A DNA stretch of 64,000 nucleotides. It comes from an uncultured Clostridia bacterium. GTDB taxonomy: Bacteria > Bacillota > Clostridia > TANB77 > CAG-508. Position numbers and translations under genes: made by a program. The DNA lies in contig CAKPAW010000007.1 of the NCBI GenBank assembly GCA_934133165.1, positions 4,289 to 68,288 of the forward strand, read 5' to 3'. The notes below the pieces were generated by a model that did not search any database, was not told the DNA's origin, and saw only the letters and a list, made by a program, of their open reading frames with translations. Below, piece by piece: positions 8,278 to 16,288 of the stretch (position 1 is its first letter; every line of letters begins with the position of its first letter).

Positions 8278-8390
8278 GTGTCAATGGAGAAAAGAAAGCG
8301 AGTTACTGGATAAACAATAAGAATTTAAAAATATAAATGCTTTATATGGTAGTAACTATACAATCTGCTAAATATTTTATGAAAAAATAA
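8191..8390 (+). pseudogene. Decayed histidine phosphatase, copy B
   Basis: From 8191 (RHSTKFNHNMIDIYN, shared with copy A) the sequence continues out of frame with SVNGEKKASY, then FKNINALYGSNYT, then, after another shift, QSAKYFMKK and a TAA at 8388-8390. These are, in order, conserved blocks of the family (L-S-x-x-G-x-x-A, then the D-x-x-Y-x-S-x-x-x-R/T-x-x-Q-T-A region). At least three frameshifts or stops interrupt them. The 3' half, with the second catalytic His, is missing. Confidence 0.65.
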
Positions 8391-8453
8391 TATAAAATTT
8401 GAAGAGTAAAAAGTATAAGTAGAGAAGATATAATAATAGAAGGAAGAAGAAAA

Positions 8454-9008
8454 ATGAATTTAAGAGAACAAATTGAAAACTATAAACCATATAATGAACA
8501 AGAAGAAAATGACAAAGAAATGATGTTACAATACATAGATACATTTAAAGATGTATTAACAAGAGAAAATAGAATGTGTCACTTTACAGCATCAAATTGG
8601 ATAGTAAATAAAGAAAGAACAAAAGTGTTAATGATATATCACAATATATATAAATCTTGGGCTTGGACTGGTGGACATGCGGACGGAGATAGCGATTTAT
8701 TACATGTAGCATTAAAAGAAGCAAATGAAGAAACAAGTTTAAAGAATTTGAAAGTATTAAGTGATGGATTTTTTGGAATACAAATACTTACAGTAGATAG
8801 CCACGTAAAAAGAGGAAAATTTGTACCTTCTCATTTACATTTGGATTGTTGCTTTTTATTAGAGGCAGACGAAAATGAAGTCTTAAAAATAAAAGAAGAT
8901 GAAAATAGTGGAGTTGAATGGGTAGATATAGATAAAGCAGACATAATTACAAATGAAGAAAAAATGAAACCTATTTATAGAAAATTAAATGAAAAATTAA
9001 AATTATAA
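8454..9008 (+). CDS. Nudix hydrolase
   Basis: A 184-residue Nudix pyrophosphohydrolase. The Nudix box is GGHADGDSDLLHVALKEANE followed by ETSL (about residues 74-97), fitting G-x5-E-x7-R-E-U-x-E-E-x-G-U with Asp for the first Glu, Lys for the Arg and Thr for the last Gly. The catalytic Glu cluster EANEE is intact, so metal-dependent activity is likely. The N-terminal extension (about 50 residues, starting with NLREQIENYKPYNEQEE) is common in this clostridial subgroup. Substrate is unknown. Candidates are nucleoside diphosphate derivatives or oxidised nucleotides. GAAGGAAGAAG upstream is the likely ribosome site. Confidence 0.88.
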   Translation: MNLREQIENYKPYNEQEENDKEMMLQYIDTFKDVLTRENRMCHFTASNWIVNKERTKVLMIYHNIYKSWAWTGGHADGDSDLLHVALKEANEETSLKNLKVLSDGFFGIQILTVDSHVKRGKFVPSHLHLDCCFLLEADENEVLKIKEDENSGVEWVDIDKADIITNEEKMKPIYRKLNEKLKL

Positions 9009-9053
9009 TAGATTTAAAAAATATAAATATACAAAAGAAAGGATTTGATTTTT

Positions 9054-9995
9054 ATGGAAAAGAAAATTGAGGAATTAAATGGTTTTAGGGATTTGAGGAT
9101 AGTTGATAACTTTTATCAAACATCAAGCTTTTTCCCAATGCCAACAACAGAAATAGGAACATTAAGCGAATCTGGACAAACAAATATAGGTTCATATTCA
9201 TTATGCTTCCCTTACTATATTGCAGGAAAGGATTATTATGCAATGGTACTTTGCTGTAGGAATAGCTCAAATACAGCAAAAAACATATTAAGGACAGGAA
9301 AATGCTCAATCAATTTTATTACAGATAAAAGAAAATATTTTAAAGAAGCGGTTAGACTTGGCTACCCAGGAGAAACAACTGAAGAAAAAATGAAAGACTG
9401 CATATTTACATTAGTAGATGGAAAAAGAGCAAGAGAAAATCCTAATGAACAATTTCCTAAAATAATTAGTGAAGCATTCCAAGTATTTGAATGTACATGG
9501 GTAAAAGAATTAGATGGAGCCGAGAATGATACAGTACAAGAAGAATACTTGCCACCATATCATGACTTTAATGGAATTACAAGTAAGTTTGGTGCACATT
9601 TCATTTTAAAAATAGATCACATTTTAATGAAACCAAAATATTATGATGCAATTGTAGACGGAGTAAATAGTAATTCATTTCCACAAGTACCAGTTGACTA
9701 TGGATATCGTGATAACAAGAATTTCTGGTACACAAGATTTAAAAGACCAATATCAGAACCAATTCCAGCAAGCAAAGGTATTAGTTTAGACACAGTAAAA
9801 TATGCAGCTTCAAGAATAGATCCAGAAGTGAAATTTACAGATGAAGCATGTGCAAAATTAGTAAAAGTACCAAGAGTATTTTTAAGTACAGTTTTAAAAG
9901 GTTGTGTATCATGGGCAAAAGAAAATAATGTTACATTAATAACAGAAAAAGAAATGGAAATAATACAAGATAAACGAAATAAAGAGAAAAAATAA
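9054..9995 (+). CDS. Flavin reductase-like domain protein
   Basis: A 313-residue protein. I use the ATG at 9054, with AAAGAAAGG 11 nt upstream, rather than an in-frame TTG at 9045 that sits too close to it. The N-terminal about 210 residues resemble the FMN-binding split barrel of flavin reductases: TSSFFPMPTTEIGTLSESG, then GSYSLCFPYYI and CCRNSSNTAKNI. The last about 65 residues (FTDEACAKLVKVPRVFLSTV and KENNVTLITEKEMEII) form a separate helical unit that looks like the small PCP-reductase-like domain, an assignment I hold loosely. Substrate is unknown. Single gene ending in a repeat-derived hairpin. Confidence 0.6.
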   Translation: MEKKIEELNGFRDLRIVDNFYQTSSFFPMPTTEIGTLSESGQTNIGSYSLCFPYYIAGKDYYAMVLCCRNSSNTAKNILRTGKCSINFITDKRKYFKEAVRLGYPGETTEEKMKDCIFTLVDGKRARENPNEQFPKIISEAFQVFECTWVKELDGAENDTVQEEYLPPYHDFNGITSKFGAHFILKIDHILMKPKYYDAIVDGVNSNSFPQVPVDYGYRDNKNFWYTRFKRPISEPIPASKGISLDTVKYAASRIDPEVKFTDEACAKLVKVPRVFLSTVLKGCVSWAKENNVTLITEKEMEIIQDKRNKEKK

Positions 9996-10008
9996 AAAAA
10001 TTCAGAAG

Positions 10009-10051
10009 GGACGCTCTTTGCTGACACAAAAAATGTCAAAAAAGAGCGTCC
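10009..10051 (+). terminator. Terminator-like nested hairpin, GGGACG repeat family
   Basis: GGACGCTCTTT (10009-10019) pairs with AAAGAGCGTCC (10041-10051). Inside the loop TGACA pairs with TGTCA. It starts 13 bp after the stop of the flavin reductase-like gene. The GGGACG end relates it to the repeats at 13466, 21886, 28178 and 33736. Confidence 0.7.
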
Positions 10052-10080
10052 ATTTTAAACTTTAAAAAAATTTTAATTTA

Positions 10081-10113
10081 GTCACTTACTTGTCACTTCA
10101 AATATTTTATAAT
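10081..10113 (+). promoter_or_regulatory. Promoter with direct repeats upstream of the ABC exporter
   Basis: Two copies of GTCACTT (10081-10087 and 10092-10098) are 11 bp apart, one helical turn, and lie just upstream of a perfect TATAAT (10108-10113). No good -35 is present at 17 bp. That arrangement is typical of a promoter activated by an OmpR-type regulator, and the regulator gene at 13723 is a plausible partner (inference). Confidence 0.45.
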
Positions 10114-10145
10114 ATCTTTAAAGTAAATAAAAAAGGAGAAAAAAT

Positions 10146-10817
10146 ATGGAAATATTAAGGGTTGAAAACTTATGCAAAGAATATGGAAAAGGTCAAACTA
10201 AAGTAACAGCTTTGGATAATGTGTCTTTTTCAGTAGAAAAGGGTGAATTTGTGGCAATAGTAGGTGCTTCAGGAAGTGGAAAATCTACATTACTACATTT
10301 ACTAGGAGGAGTAGATAGACCAACTAGTGGAAAGGTATTTATAGAAGGAAAAGATATTTACAAATTAAATGATGATGGACTTGCAATTTTTAGAAGAAGA
10401 CAAGTAGGACTAATATATCAATTCTATAATTTGATTCCAATATTGAATGTAGAGGAAAATATAACATTACCATTAAGTTTAGATGGTAGAGAAGTAAATA
10501 AAGAAAAACTTAATGAACTAATAAATCTTTTGGGGCTAAATGAAAGAAGAACACATCTTCCAAACGAACTATCTGGAGGACAACAACAAAGAACCTCAAT
10601 AGGAAGAGCTTTAATAACAAATCCTGCAATAATTCTAGCAGATGAGCCAACAGGAAATTTAGACTCAAAATCAAGTGATGAAGTTGTAGCATTATTGAAA
10701 AAGTCTAACAAAGATTTTAAACAAACAATAATAATGATTACACATAACTTAGAAATTGCAAAAGTAGCAGATAGAATTATAACTATAGAAGACGGAAAGA
10801 TAGTTAAGGAGGTATAA
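10146..10817 (+). CDS. ABC exporter ATPase, MacB/BceA-like
   Basis: A 223-residue ATPase of the LolD/MacB/BceA class. Walker A GASGSGKS is at residues 40-47, the Q-loop YQFYNLIP near 97, the signature LSGGQQQR near 141, and Walker B ILADEPTGNLDS near 161, followed by the switch His in MITHNLEIA. All are intact. It starts 9 nt after AAAGGAG and ends one base before the permease gene, so the two are translationally close and form one transporter. The adjoining two-component system suggests a Bce/Vra-like antimicrobial-peptide or cell-envelope-stress module, though substrates cannot be read from sequence. Confidence 0.92.
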   Translation: MEILRVENLCKEYGKGQTKVTALDNVSFSVEKGEFVAIVGASGSGKSTLLHLLGGVDRPTSGKVFIEGKDIYKLNDDGLAIFRRRQVGLIYQFYNLIPILNVEENITLPLSLDGREVNKEKLNELINLLGLNERRTHLPNELSGGQQQRTSIGRALITNPAIILADEPTGNLDSKSSDEVVALLKKSNKDFKQTIIMITHNLEIAKVADRIITIEDGKIVKEV

Positions 10818-10818
10818 T

Positions 10819-13449
10819 ATGAATTTATTAAACAAATTAACTGCTAAAAGCTTAAAATTAAACAAGAAAAGAACAATAGTTACAATAATAGGAATAATAC
10901 TATCTGTAGCGTTAATCACAGCAGTAGCATCTATGGCTGTAAGTTTTAAAGAAAGTTATATAAAGTTTGAAAAAACTAATAGAGGGGATTATCATTATGC
11001 ATTTTTAGATGTAAAAGCAGAAGAATTAGCAGATTTTAAAAATAATAGAGCAATAGAAAAAAATTATTTAACAAAACAACTTGGATATGCAAAAATAGAA
11101 GAAAGTAAAAATGAATATAAACCGTATGCCTTCATAATGGAAATGGATAAACAAGCATTAGAAAGTTTAGGAATAAAATTAGTAGAAGGAAAAATGCCGG
11201 AAAATTCAAACGAGATAGTAATTCCTACAAGCCTAAAAACCAATGGAAGAGTAGATTACAAAGTGGGAGATATTATAACACTAAACATAGGAAACAGAGT
11301 AACAGATGGATATAAGCTTACACAAATGAATCCGTATAATGGAGAAGAAACTTTTGAGGCAAGTAAAACAAAAACTTATAAAATAGTAGGAAGAGTAGAA
11401 CGACTTAGCTATGGAATAGAGCCATATACAGCACCGGGATATACCTTTATAACATTAATTGATAACAATAATTCTGAAGGAATTTATAATGTATATGCAA
11501 GATATACAAAAAACGGATTAGAAAACGAATATAAAGTAACAGCAAATATACTAGGAATAAAAGAAAAAATATATGAAAAAACAAAGGGCGGAATTGTTGT
11601 TGCAGATCAAAATGAAGAAAAAGAAATTGTAGAGGAACTTGAAAAAGCAAAATACAATATTGATATAAATAAGACTTTAATAGAATTAGAAACATTAAGT
11701 TTTAGTGAAAGTACTATGAAAGTATTATATTCTACAGCAGGAGTTGTAGTTGCAATTATAATAGTTACATCAGTATTTTGCATAAAAAATAGTTTTGATA
11801 TATCAATAACAGAAAAAATAAAACAATACGGCATGCTTGCAAGTATAGGAGCAACTAAAAAACAAATAAAGAAAAATGTGTATTTTGAAGCTTTAATATT
11901 AGGATTAATAGGAATACCATTAGGAATTTTAAGTGGATTGCTGGCTACGTTCATTTTAATACAAATTTCAAATGCTTTATTAAAAGGCATGATGAACATG
12001 GAATTAATATTTAGCACTTCAACTTTAGCAATATTAATATCCGTATTGCTAGGAAGTATAACAATATATTTTTCAGCAAGAAAAAGTGCAAAAAGAGCAT
12101 CAAAAACAAGTCCAATATCTGCAATTAGAAGTAATGAAGACATAAAAATAAAAGCTAAAAAAGTAAAAAGTCCTAAAATAATAAATAAAATATTTGGAAT
12201 TGGTGGAGAAATTTCATACAAAAATTTAAAAAGAAATAAAAAGAAATATAGAACAACAGTAGTTTCAATAATTGTTTGTACATCAGTATTTATAGCGTTA
12301 TATTCTTTTATGAGATTAGGTTATAGAATGATAGAAATTCATTATGGAAAACAAGAATATAATATTAGCGTATACTTAGATGAAGAAAACGAAGATAATG
12401 AAGAAATGACAAAAGAAATAGCTTCATTAGAAGACATAGACAGAATAGCTATAGAAAAATCAGGAATATATAGGATTAAAGCACCAAAATATACAGAAAA
12501 ATTTATTAAATATGAAGGAATAGAAAACAGAGAAGAAGAAAATGGAATTACAGTTATAAGTCTTGGTAAGCAAGAATATGAAAATTACTTAAAGAAATTA
12601 AATTTAAAATATGAAGATGTAAAAGACAAAGCAATATTAATAAATAATAGTTTTGCACAAGTATATGACAAGGAAAATGAAATATTTGTACAAGAAGAAA
12701 TAGAGATATACACATATAAAGCTGGAGATATATTAAAGGGAAACATAATAGAACTGGATGCCTCAGGAATAAATGTAGCACAATATATAGAAAAAAACTT
12801 AGAAATTGCAAAAACAACAAATATAAGACCATTAGGGTTAGAAAATGTAGTAGGAACAGCATATATAATTGTAAGTGACGAAAATATGGATAACTTTATT
12901 CCAAGAAAAAATAGAACAATATATATAAATTCATCAAATCCAGAGAATCTTCAAGATAAAATAGAAAAAATAGTAGAAGGACAAACTTATGATTTATTTA
13001 ATGGTGCAAAAGAAGAAAAAAATATGAAATCAATGTATGCCCTAATTCAAATATTCCTATATGGATTTATAATAGTAATAGCATTAATAGGAATAACAAA
13101 TATATTTAATACAATAACAACAAATATGGAACTTAGAAGTAGAGAATTTGCGATGTTAAAAAGTATAGGAATGACCAAAAAAGAATTTAATAGAATGGTA
13201 CGTTTAGAAAGTTTATTCTATGGAACAAAATCATTACTAATAGGAATACCTATTGGAATAGGATTATCATACTTAATATATAAAGCATTAACAGCAGGTT
13301 TAGTAGTAATAAAATACGAAGTGCCAGTAGTAGGAATACTAATTAGCATAATAGCAGTATTTGCTCTAATATTCTGCATAATGAAATATTCAATAAACAA
13401 AATAAATAAGCAAAACACAATAGAAACAATAAGAAACGAAAATATATAA
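10819..13449 (+). CDS. ABC transporter permease with two FtsX domains
   Basis: An 876-residue permease. Membrane segments: one near 20-43, then a long extracytoplasmic domain (about 45-300), three segments near 300-325, 350-382 and 395-420 (first FtsX domain), a second N-type segment near 480-500, a second large outside domain (about 505-730), and three segments near 735-760, 787-815 and 828-855 (second FtsX domain). Each FtsX domain carries the GMLASIGATKKQIKK or AMLKSIGMTKKEF loop that contacts the ATPase. The symmetrical duplication differs from BceB, which is about 650 residues with one large loop. AAGGAGGT lies 5 nt before the ATG. Confidence 0.88.
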   Translation: MNLLNKLTAKSLKLNKKRTIVTIIGIILSVALITAVASMAVSFKESYIKFEKTNRGDYHYAFLDVKAEELADFKNNRAIEKNYLTKQLGYAKIEESKNEYKPYAFIMEMDKQALESLGIKLVEGKMPENSNEIVIPTSLKTNGRVDYKVGDIITLNIGNRVTDGYKLTQMNPYNGEETFEASKTKTYKIVGRVERLSYGIEPYTAPGYTFITLIDNNNSEGIYNVYARYTKNGLENEYKVTANILGIKEKIYEKTKGGIVVADQNEEKEIVEELEKAKYNIDINKTLIELETLSFSESTMKVLYSTAGVVVAIIIVTSVFCIKNSFDISITEKIKQYGMLASIGATKKQIKKNVYFEALILGLIGIPLGILSGLLATFILIQISNALLKGMMNMELIFSTSTLAILISVLLGSITIYFSARKSAKRASKTSPISAIRSNEDIKIKAKKVKSPKIINKIFGIGGEISYKNLKRNKKKYRTTVVSIIVCTSVFIALYSFMRLGYRMIEIHYGKQEYNISVYLDEENEDNEEMTKEIASLEDIDRIAIEKSGIYRIKAPKYTEKFIKYEGIENREEENGITVISLGKQEYENYLKKLNLKYEDVKDKAILINNSFAQVYDKENEIFVQEEIEIYTYKAGDILKGNIIELDASGINVAQYIEKNLEIAKTTNIRPLGLENVVGTAYIIVSDENMDNFIPRKNRTIYINSSNPENLQDKIEKIVEGQTYDLFNGAKEEKNMKSMYALIQIFLYGFIIVIALIGITNIFNTITTNMELRSREFAMLKSIGMTKKEFNRMVRLESLFYGTKSLLIGIPIGIGLSYLIYKALTAGLVVIKYEVPVVGILISIIAVFALIFCIMKYSINKINKQNTIETIRNENI

Positions 13450-13465
13450 AAGACTATTACCATTT

Positions 13466-13568
13466 GGGACGTTTCCATTTGGTTAATCTGTCCCTTTTGG
13501 GTACCTTATTTGTTATAAAACGCTATTTAGGACGTTTCCTTTTGCGTCATATGTCCCTTTTGCGTCAC
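13466..13568 (+). repeat. Tandem pair of GGGACG/GTCCC repeat units
   Basis: Unit 1 (13466-13505) reads GGGACGTTTCC, four bases, GGTTAATCTGTCCCTTTT, then GGGTACC. Unit 2 (13529-13568) reads AGGACGTTTCC, TTTTGCGTCATAT, GTCCCTTTT, GCGTCA. GGGAC (13466-13470) can pair with GTCCC (13490-13494). The array begins 17 bp after the permease stop. The same core is found, inverted, at 33736-33786. Confidence 0.8.
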
Positions 13569-13593
13569 AAAATTTATAATATTCTACCAAAAG

Positions 13594-13649
13594 AAGAGGT
13601 ATGAAAACTTTGAAAAGATATTGCTCATGCCTCTTTAATTTTGTATAAT
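13594..13649 (+). promoter_or_regulatory. Hairpin and promoter before the two-component genes
   Basis: AAGAGGTATGA (13594-13604) pairs with TCATGCCTCTT (13625-13635). A perfect TATAAT (13644-13649) has TTGCTC 17 bp upstream (13621-13626). This would give the response-regulator gene its own start, separate from the ABC genes. Confidence 0.5.
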
Positions 13650-13722
13650 AAAAGGAGTAAAAGACTGAACAAGAATTATAATTAATCTTAAATAGAACTA
13701 ATACTTAGAAAGAAGTGAAAAA

Positions 13723-14373
13723 ATGAAAATATTATTAGTAGAAGATAATGAAACAATAGCAAAGGCACTAAAATATGCGTTAGAACAAGAAAATTATAAA
13801 GTAACATGCACAGAAAATGTAAAAGAAACTTTGCAAAGTTTAAATGAAGAAATAGCATTAATAATATTAGATGTTTCACTACCAGATGGAAACGGATTTG
13901 AATTATACGAAAAAAACATAAAAAAATTAAATATTCCAACCATCTTTTTAACAGCAAAAGATGAAGAAAACGATATTATAAAAGGTTTAGAACTTGGAGC
14001 AGAAGATTATATTACTAAGCCATTTAGTGCAAAAGAACTGATTGTTAGAATGAAAAAAATTTTATTAAGACAAAAGAAAAATACAATATTAAAAGTGAAA
14101 GATATAAGCTTTGATATAGATAAAATGGTAGTTTATAAAAATGAAGAAAAGTTAGATTTAACAAGCTTAGAACTAAAAATATTGCATATGCTGTTTTTAA
14201 ATATGAATAAAGTTGTTACAAGAAACGATATTATAGAAAAAATATGGGAATGGACAGGAAACGATGTAAATGACAATACTATAACAGTGTATTTAAAAAG
14301 GATAAGAGAAAAATTGCAAACAGATATTATAATAACAATAAAAGGAATAGGTTATAGAATAGATGAAGAATAA
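13723..14373 (+). CDS. OmpR/PhoB-family response regulator
   Basis: A 216-residue two-domain regulator. The receiver domain (1-115) has the acidic pair ED at 7-8, the phospho-acceptor Asp50 in LIILDVSLPDG, Thr in FLTAKDE near 78 and Lys in ITKPF near 100. The C-terminal winged helix (about 125-216) has LTSLELKILHMLF, then the recognition helix region NDNTITVYLKRIREKL and the wing IKGIGYRI. All residues for signalling are present. It overlaps the histidine-kinase gene by 11 bp, which implies translational coupling. Likely targets are the ABC exporter promoter at about 10.1 kb with its 11-bp direct repeats (inference). Confidence 0.93.
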   Translation: MKILLVEDNETIAKALKYALEQENYKVTCTENVKETLQSLNEEIALIILDVSLPDGNGFELYEKNIKKLNIPTIFLTAKDEENDIIKGLELGAEDYITKPFSAKELIVRMKKILLRQKKNTILKVKDISFDIDKMVVYKNEEKLDLTSLELKILHMLFLNMNKVVTRNDIIEKIWEWTGNDVNDNTITVYLKRIREKLQTDIIITIKGIGYRIDEE

Positions 14374-15586
14374 AATAAATTTGAAAAGAGTTTTAATTGC
14401 AAGTGTAATAGTACTTATTATATTTAGTACCTCAATTCTAATTGTAAATTATGTAGAATATCAAAATTATACAAATAATTTTAACAATAAAATAGAGCTA
14501 ATTTTAAGTAAAATTATAAGAGAATATCCGAATGTAGAAAAAAGTGAATTAATAGAATTGCTAAATAATGAAGATACTTTATTAGATGAAAACAATATTT
14601 TAAAACATTATGGAATAGATATAAAAAAAGATTCAGCTATTTTAAAAAATGAAGGTGAATTTGTAAAGTTTGAAATTTTACTATTAATTTTGCTAATACT
14701 TTTAATTATAAATATACTGATTATTATCATAAAATACAGCAATAATAATAGTAAGAAAATAAATGAAATTACAAAATATATAGAACAGATAAATAGAAGA
14801 AACTATAAACTAGATATAGAAGAAAATTCAGAAGATGAACTTTCAATACTAAAGAATGAAATTTATAAAACTACAGTAATGCTTAATGAAATAGCAGAAA
14901 ACGAAACAAAAGATAAGAAAGAACTAAAAGAATCTTTGTCAGATATTTCACATCAGTTAAAAACTCCACTAACTTCAATAATAATTATGCTAGATAATAT
15001 TTTAGATAATAAAGAAATGAGCCAAGAAGTTAGAGAAGAATTTATAAAAGATATAAAAAGAGAAATTACAAATATCCAATTTTTAATAGAAACTTTATTA
15101 AAATTATCAAAATTAGATGCAAATTCAGTAGAATTCATAAATAAGGAAGTTGAAGTAGAAGAGATAATACAAAATGCAGTAAAAAATGTTGCCATGATAT
15201 GTGATTTGAAAAATATAAAAATAAATATTACAGGAAATAGTAAAAAAAAATTATTATGTGATGAAAGATGGCAAATAGAAGCAATAACAAATATATTAAA
15301 AAACGCAGTGGAACATTCAAAAAATAATTCACAAATAGATATAAAATATACTCAAAATAAAGCATATACAAAAATAACAATTGAAGATTATGGAATGGGA
15401 ATAAATGAAGATGATTTAAAACACATATTTGAAAGATTTTATAAAGGAAAAAATGCGTCAAAAGATAGCGTCGGAATAGGATTAGCACTTGCCAAAGCGA
15501 TTATAGAAAAAAATAATGGTTATATAACAGTTTCTTCAAAAGAAAGTGAGGGTACAACATTTGCAATTAAGTATTCTACTTTATAA
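14363..15586 (+). CDS. Sensor histidine kinase
   Basis: A 407-residue membrane kinase. Two membrane segments (about 10-30 and 103-124) enclose a small outside domain of about 70 residues. The following HAMP-like linker is at 125-180. The H box DISHQLKTPLTS carries the phospho-acceptor His197. The ATPase domain has the N box NILKNAVEHSK, G1 DYGMGI, F box FERFYKG and G2 GIGLALAKAI. Nothing is missing. It pairs with the regulator gene just upstream. By context it senses the envelope stress or peptide that the ABC exporter handles. Confidence 0.93.
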   Translation: MKNKINLKRVLIASVIVLIIFSTSILIVNYVEYQNYTNNFNNKIELILSKIIREYPNVEKSELIELLNNEDTLLDENNILKHYGIDIKKDSAILKNEGEFVKFEILLLILLILLIINILIIIIKYSNNNSKKINEITKYIEQINRRNYKLDIEENSEDELSILKNEIYKTTVMLNEIAENETKDKKELKESLSDISHQLKTPLTSIIIMLDNILDNKEMSQEVREEFIKDIKREITNIQFLIETLLKLSKLDANSVEFINKEVEVEEIIQNAVKNVAMICDLKNIKINITGNSKKKLLCDERWQIEAITNILKNAVEHSKNNSQIDIKYTQNKAYTKITIEDYGMGINEDDLKHIFERFYKGKNASKDSVGIGLALAKAIIEKNNGYITVSSKESEGTTFAIKYSTL

Positions 15587-15594
15587 TACAAAAA

Positions 15595-15632
15595 CAAACG
15601 CCGAATCTTTTTAGATTTGACGTTTGCTTTTT
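15595..15632 (+). terminator. Terminator between the kinase and zinc-ribbon genes
   Basis: CAAACG-C-CGAATC (15595-15607) pairs with GATTTG-A-CGTTTG (15614-15626), followed by C and five T. The genes on each side converge, so it may serve both. Confidence 0.85.
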
Positions 15633-15702
15633 ACTACTAACATTATCTTGTTGGTAATTCTTCCCACCATTTGCAGGTTTCTTCGGGTACGGAAGTATAA
15701 CC

Positions 15703-16089
15703 CTAGAAATTTCCATCATCGTCAGGGCAAGCCGGTACCATCGAAGTATTTCCTGATGTGTATGAAGTTGAAACATCTGATAAGTCCACTAAAAGTTGAT
15801 CTGTCATAGGTATAGGCATTCCTTCTGGTTCAGGTCCCATATCTGTAGGAATTTTTCCTTTTTCATTGACCTCCCATTTAGGTAATGGAAGACTTCTTCC
15901 GGTAAATCTTCCACAATGCCAACCTTTTTCATTAGTAGACCAGACTTTCTCCTCATATTCACGTGGAGATTGATGTTTTTCTGCACATTCAGCACAGATT
16001 AAAGGGGAAGTGTCCATATAAGGACGCCAAAGCTTTACATTCCGCTTTCCACAAATGGAACACACATAATTATCTGTCTTCATTTTCAT
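15703..16089 (-). CDS. Zinc-ribbon protein interrupted by an in-frame amber codon
   Basis: A 128-residue protein with a treble-clef/zinc-ribbon start: Cys10, Cys13, Cys32 and Cys35 in CSICGK and ICAECAEK, then a GWHCGRF motif and a Pro-rich tail. I do not know its function. The frame ends at TAG (15703-15705), but the same frame goes on for 19 more sense codons, GYTSVPEETCKWWEELPTR, to a TAA at 15643-15645. Such aromatic, charged sequence looks like a natural C-terminus, so the amber codon is probably a recent CAG-to-TAG change or a read-through site. AAGGAGGG is 7 nt before the ATG. It looks less AT-rich than its surroundings. Confidence 0.7.
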   Translation of the reverse strand: MKMKTDNYVCSICGKRNVKLWRPYMDTSPLICAECAEKHQSPREYEEKVWSTNEKGWHCGRFTGRSLPLPKWEVNEKGKIPTDMGPEPEGMPIPMTDQLLVDLSDVSTSYTSGNTSMVPACPDDDGNF

Positions 16090-16103
16090 TTAGAAACCCT
16101 CCT

Positions 16104-16115
16104 TGTCAATTGACA
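16104..16115. promoter_or_regulatory. 12-bp perfect palindrome in the zinc-ribbon leader
   Basis: TGTCAATTGACA is perfectly palindromic and sits just upstream of the ribosome site of the zinc-ribbon gene, downstream of its promoter. This is a good position for a repressor site. Confidence 0.4.
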
Positions 16116-16161
16116 TAGTTAATTGATGTGTTACTTGTTACAATACCGAAATACAATGTAT

Positions 16162-16190
16162 ATTCTATCATATTTATATTGAAAAATCAA
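16162..16190 (-). promoter_or_regulatory. Promoter of the zinc-ribbon gene
   Basis: On the minus strand TTGATT (16185-16190), 17 bp, TAGAAT (16162-16167). The leader is about 65 nt. Confidence 0.6.
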
Positions 16191-16227
16191 TTTTTCTGAC
16201 ATTTTTTCGACTTTTTAGTCATGAGTG

Positions 16228-16256
16228 TTGTAAAAAAGCAAAAAATAATATATAAT
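16228..16256 (+). promoter_or_regulatory. Promoter of the GT8/acyltransferase locus
   Basis: TTGTAA (16228-16233), 17 bp, perfect TATAAT (16251-16256), about 25 nt before the GT8 start codon. Confidence 0.75.
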
Positions 16257-16288
16257 ATGTACCAAAAAGGGTAAAAAAGGGGAAAAAT

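Noticed and set aside
11607..12221. 204-codon minus-strand frame inside the ABC permease gene
   Set aside because: It is a shadow of the permease reading frame. No promoter or ribosome site was found and the + strand gene has clear domains.
15703..15705. Genetic-code change (TAG reassigned) across the organism
   Set aside because: Only one gene in 64 kb shows a TAG followed by protein-like sequence, and no other gene carries internal TAG codons.
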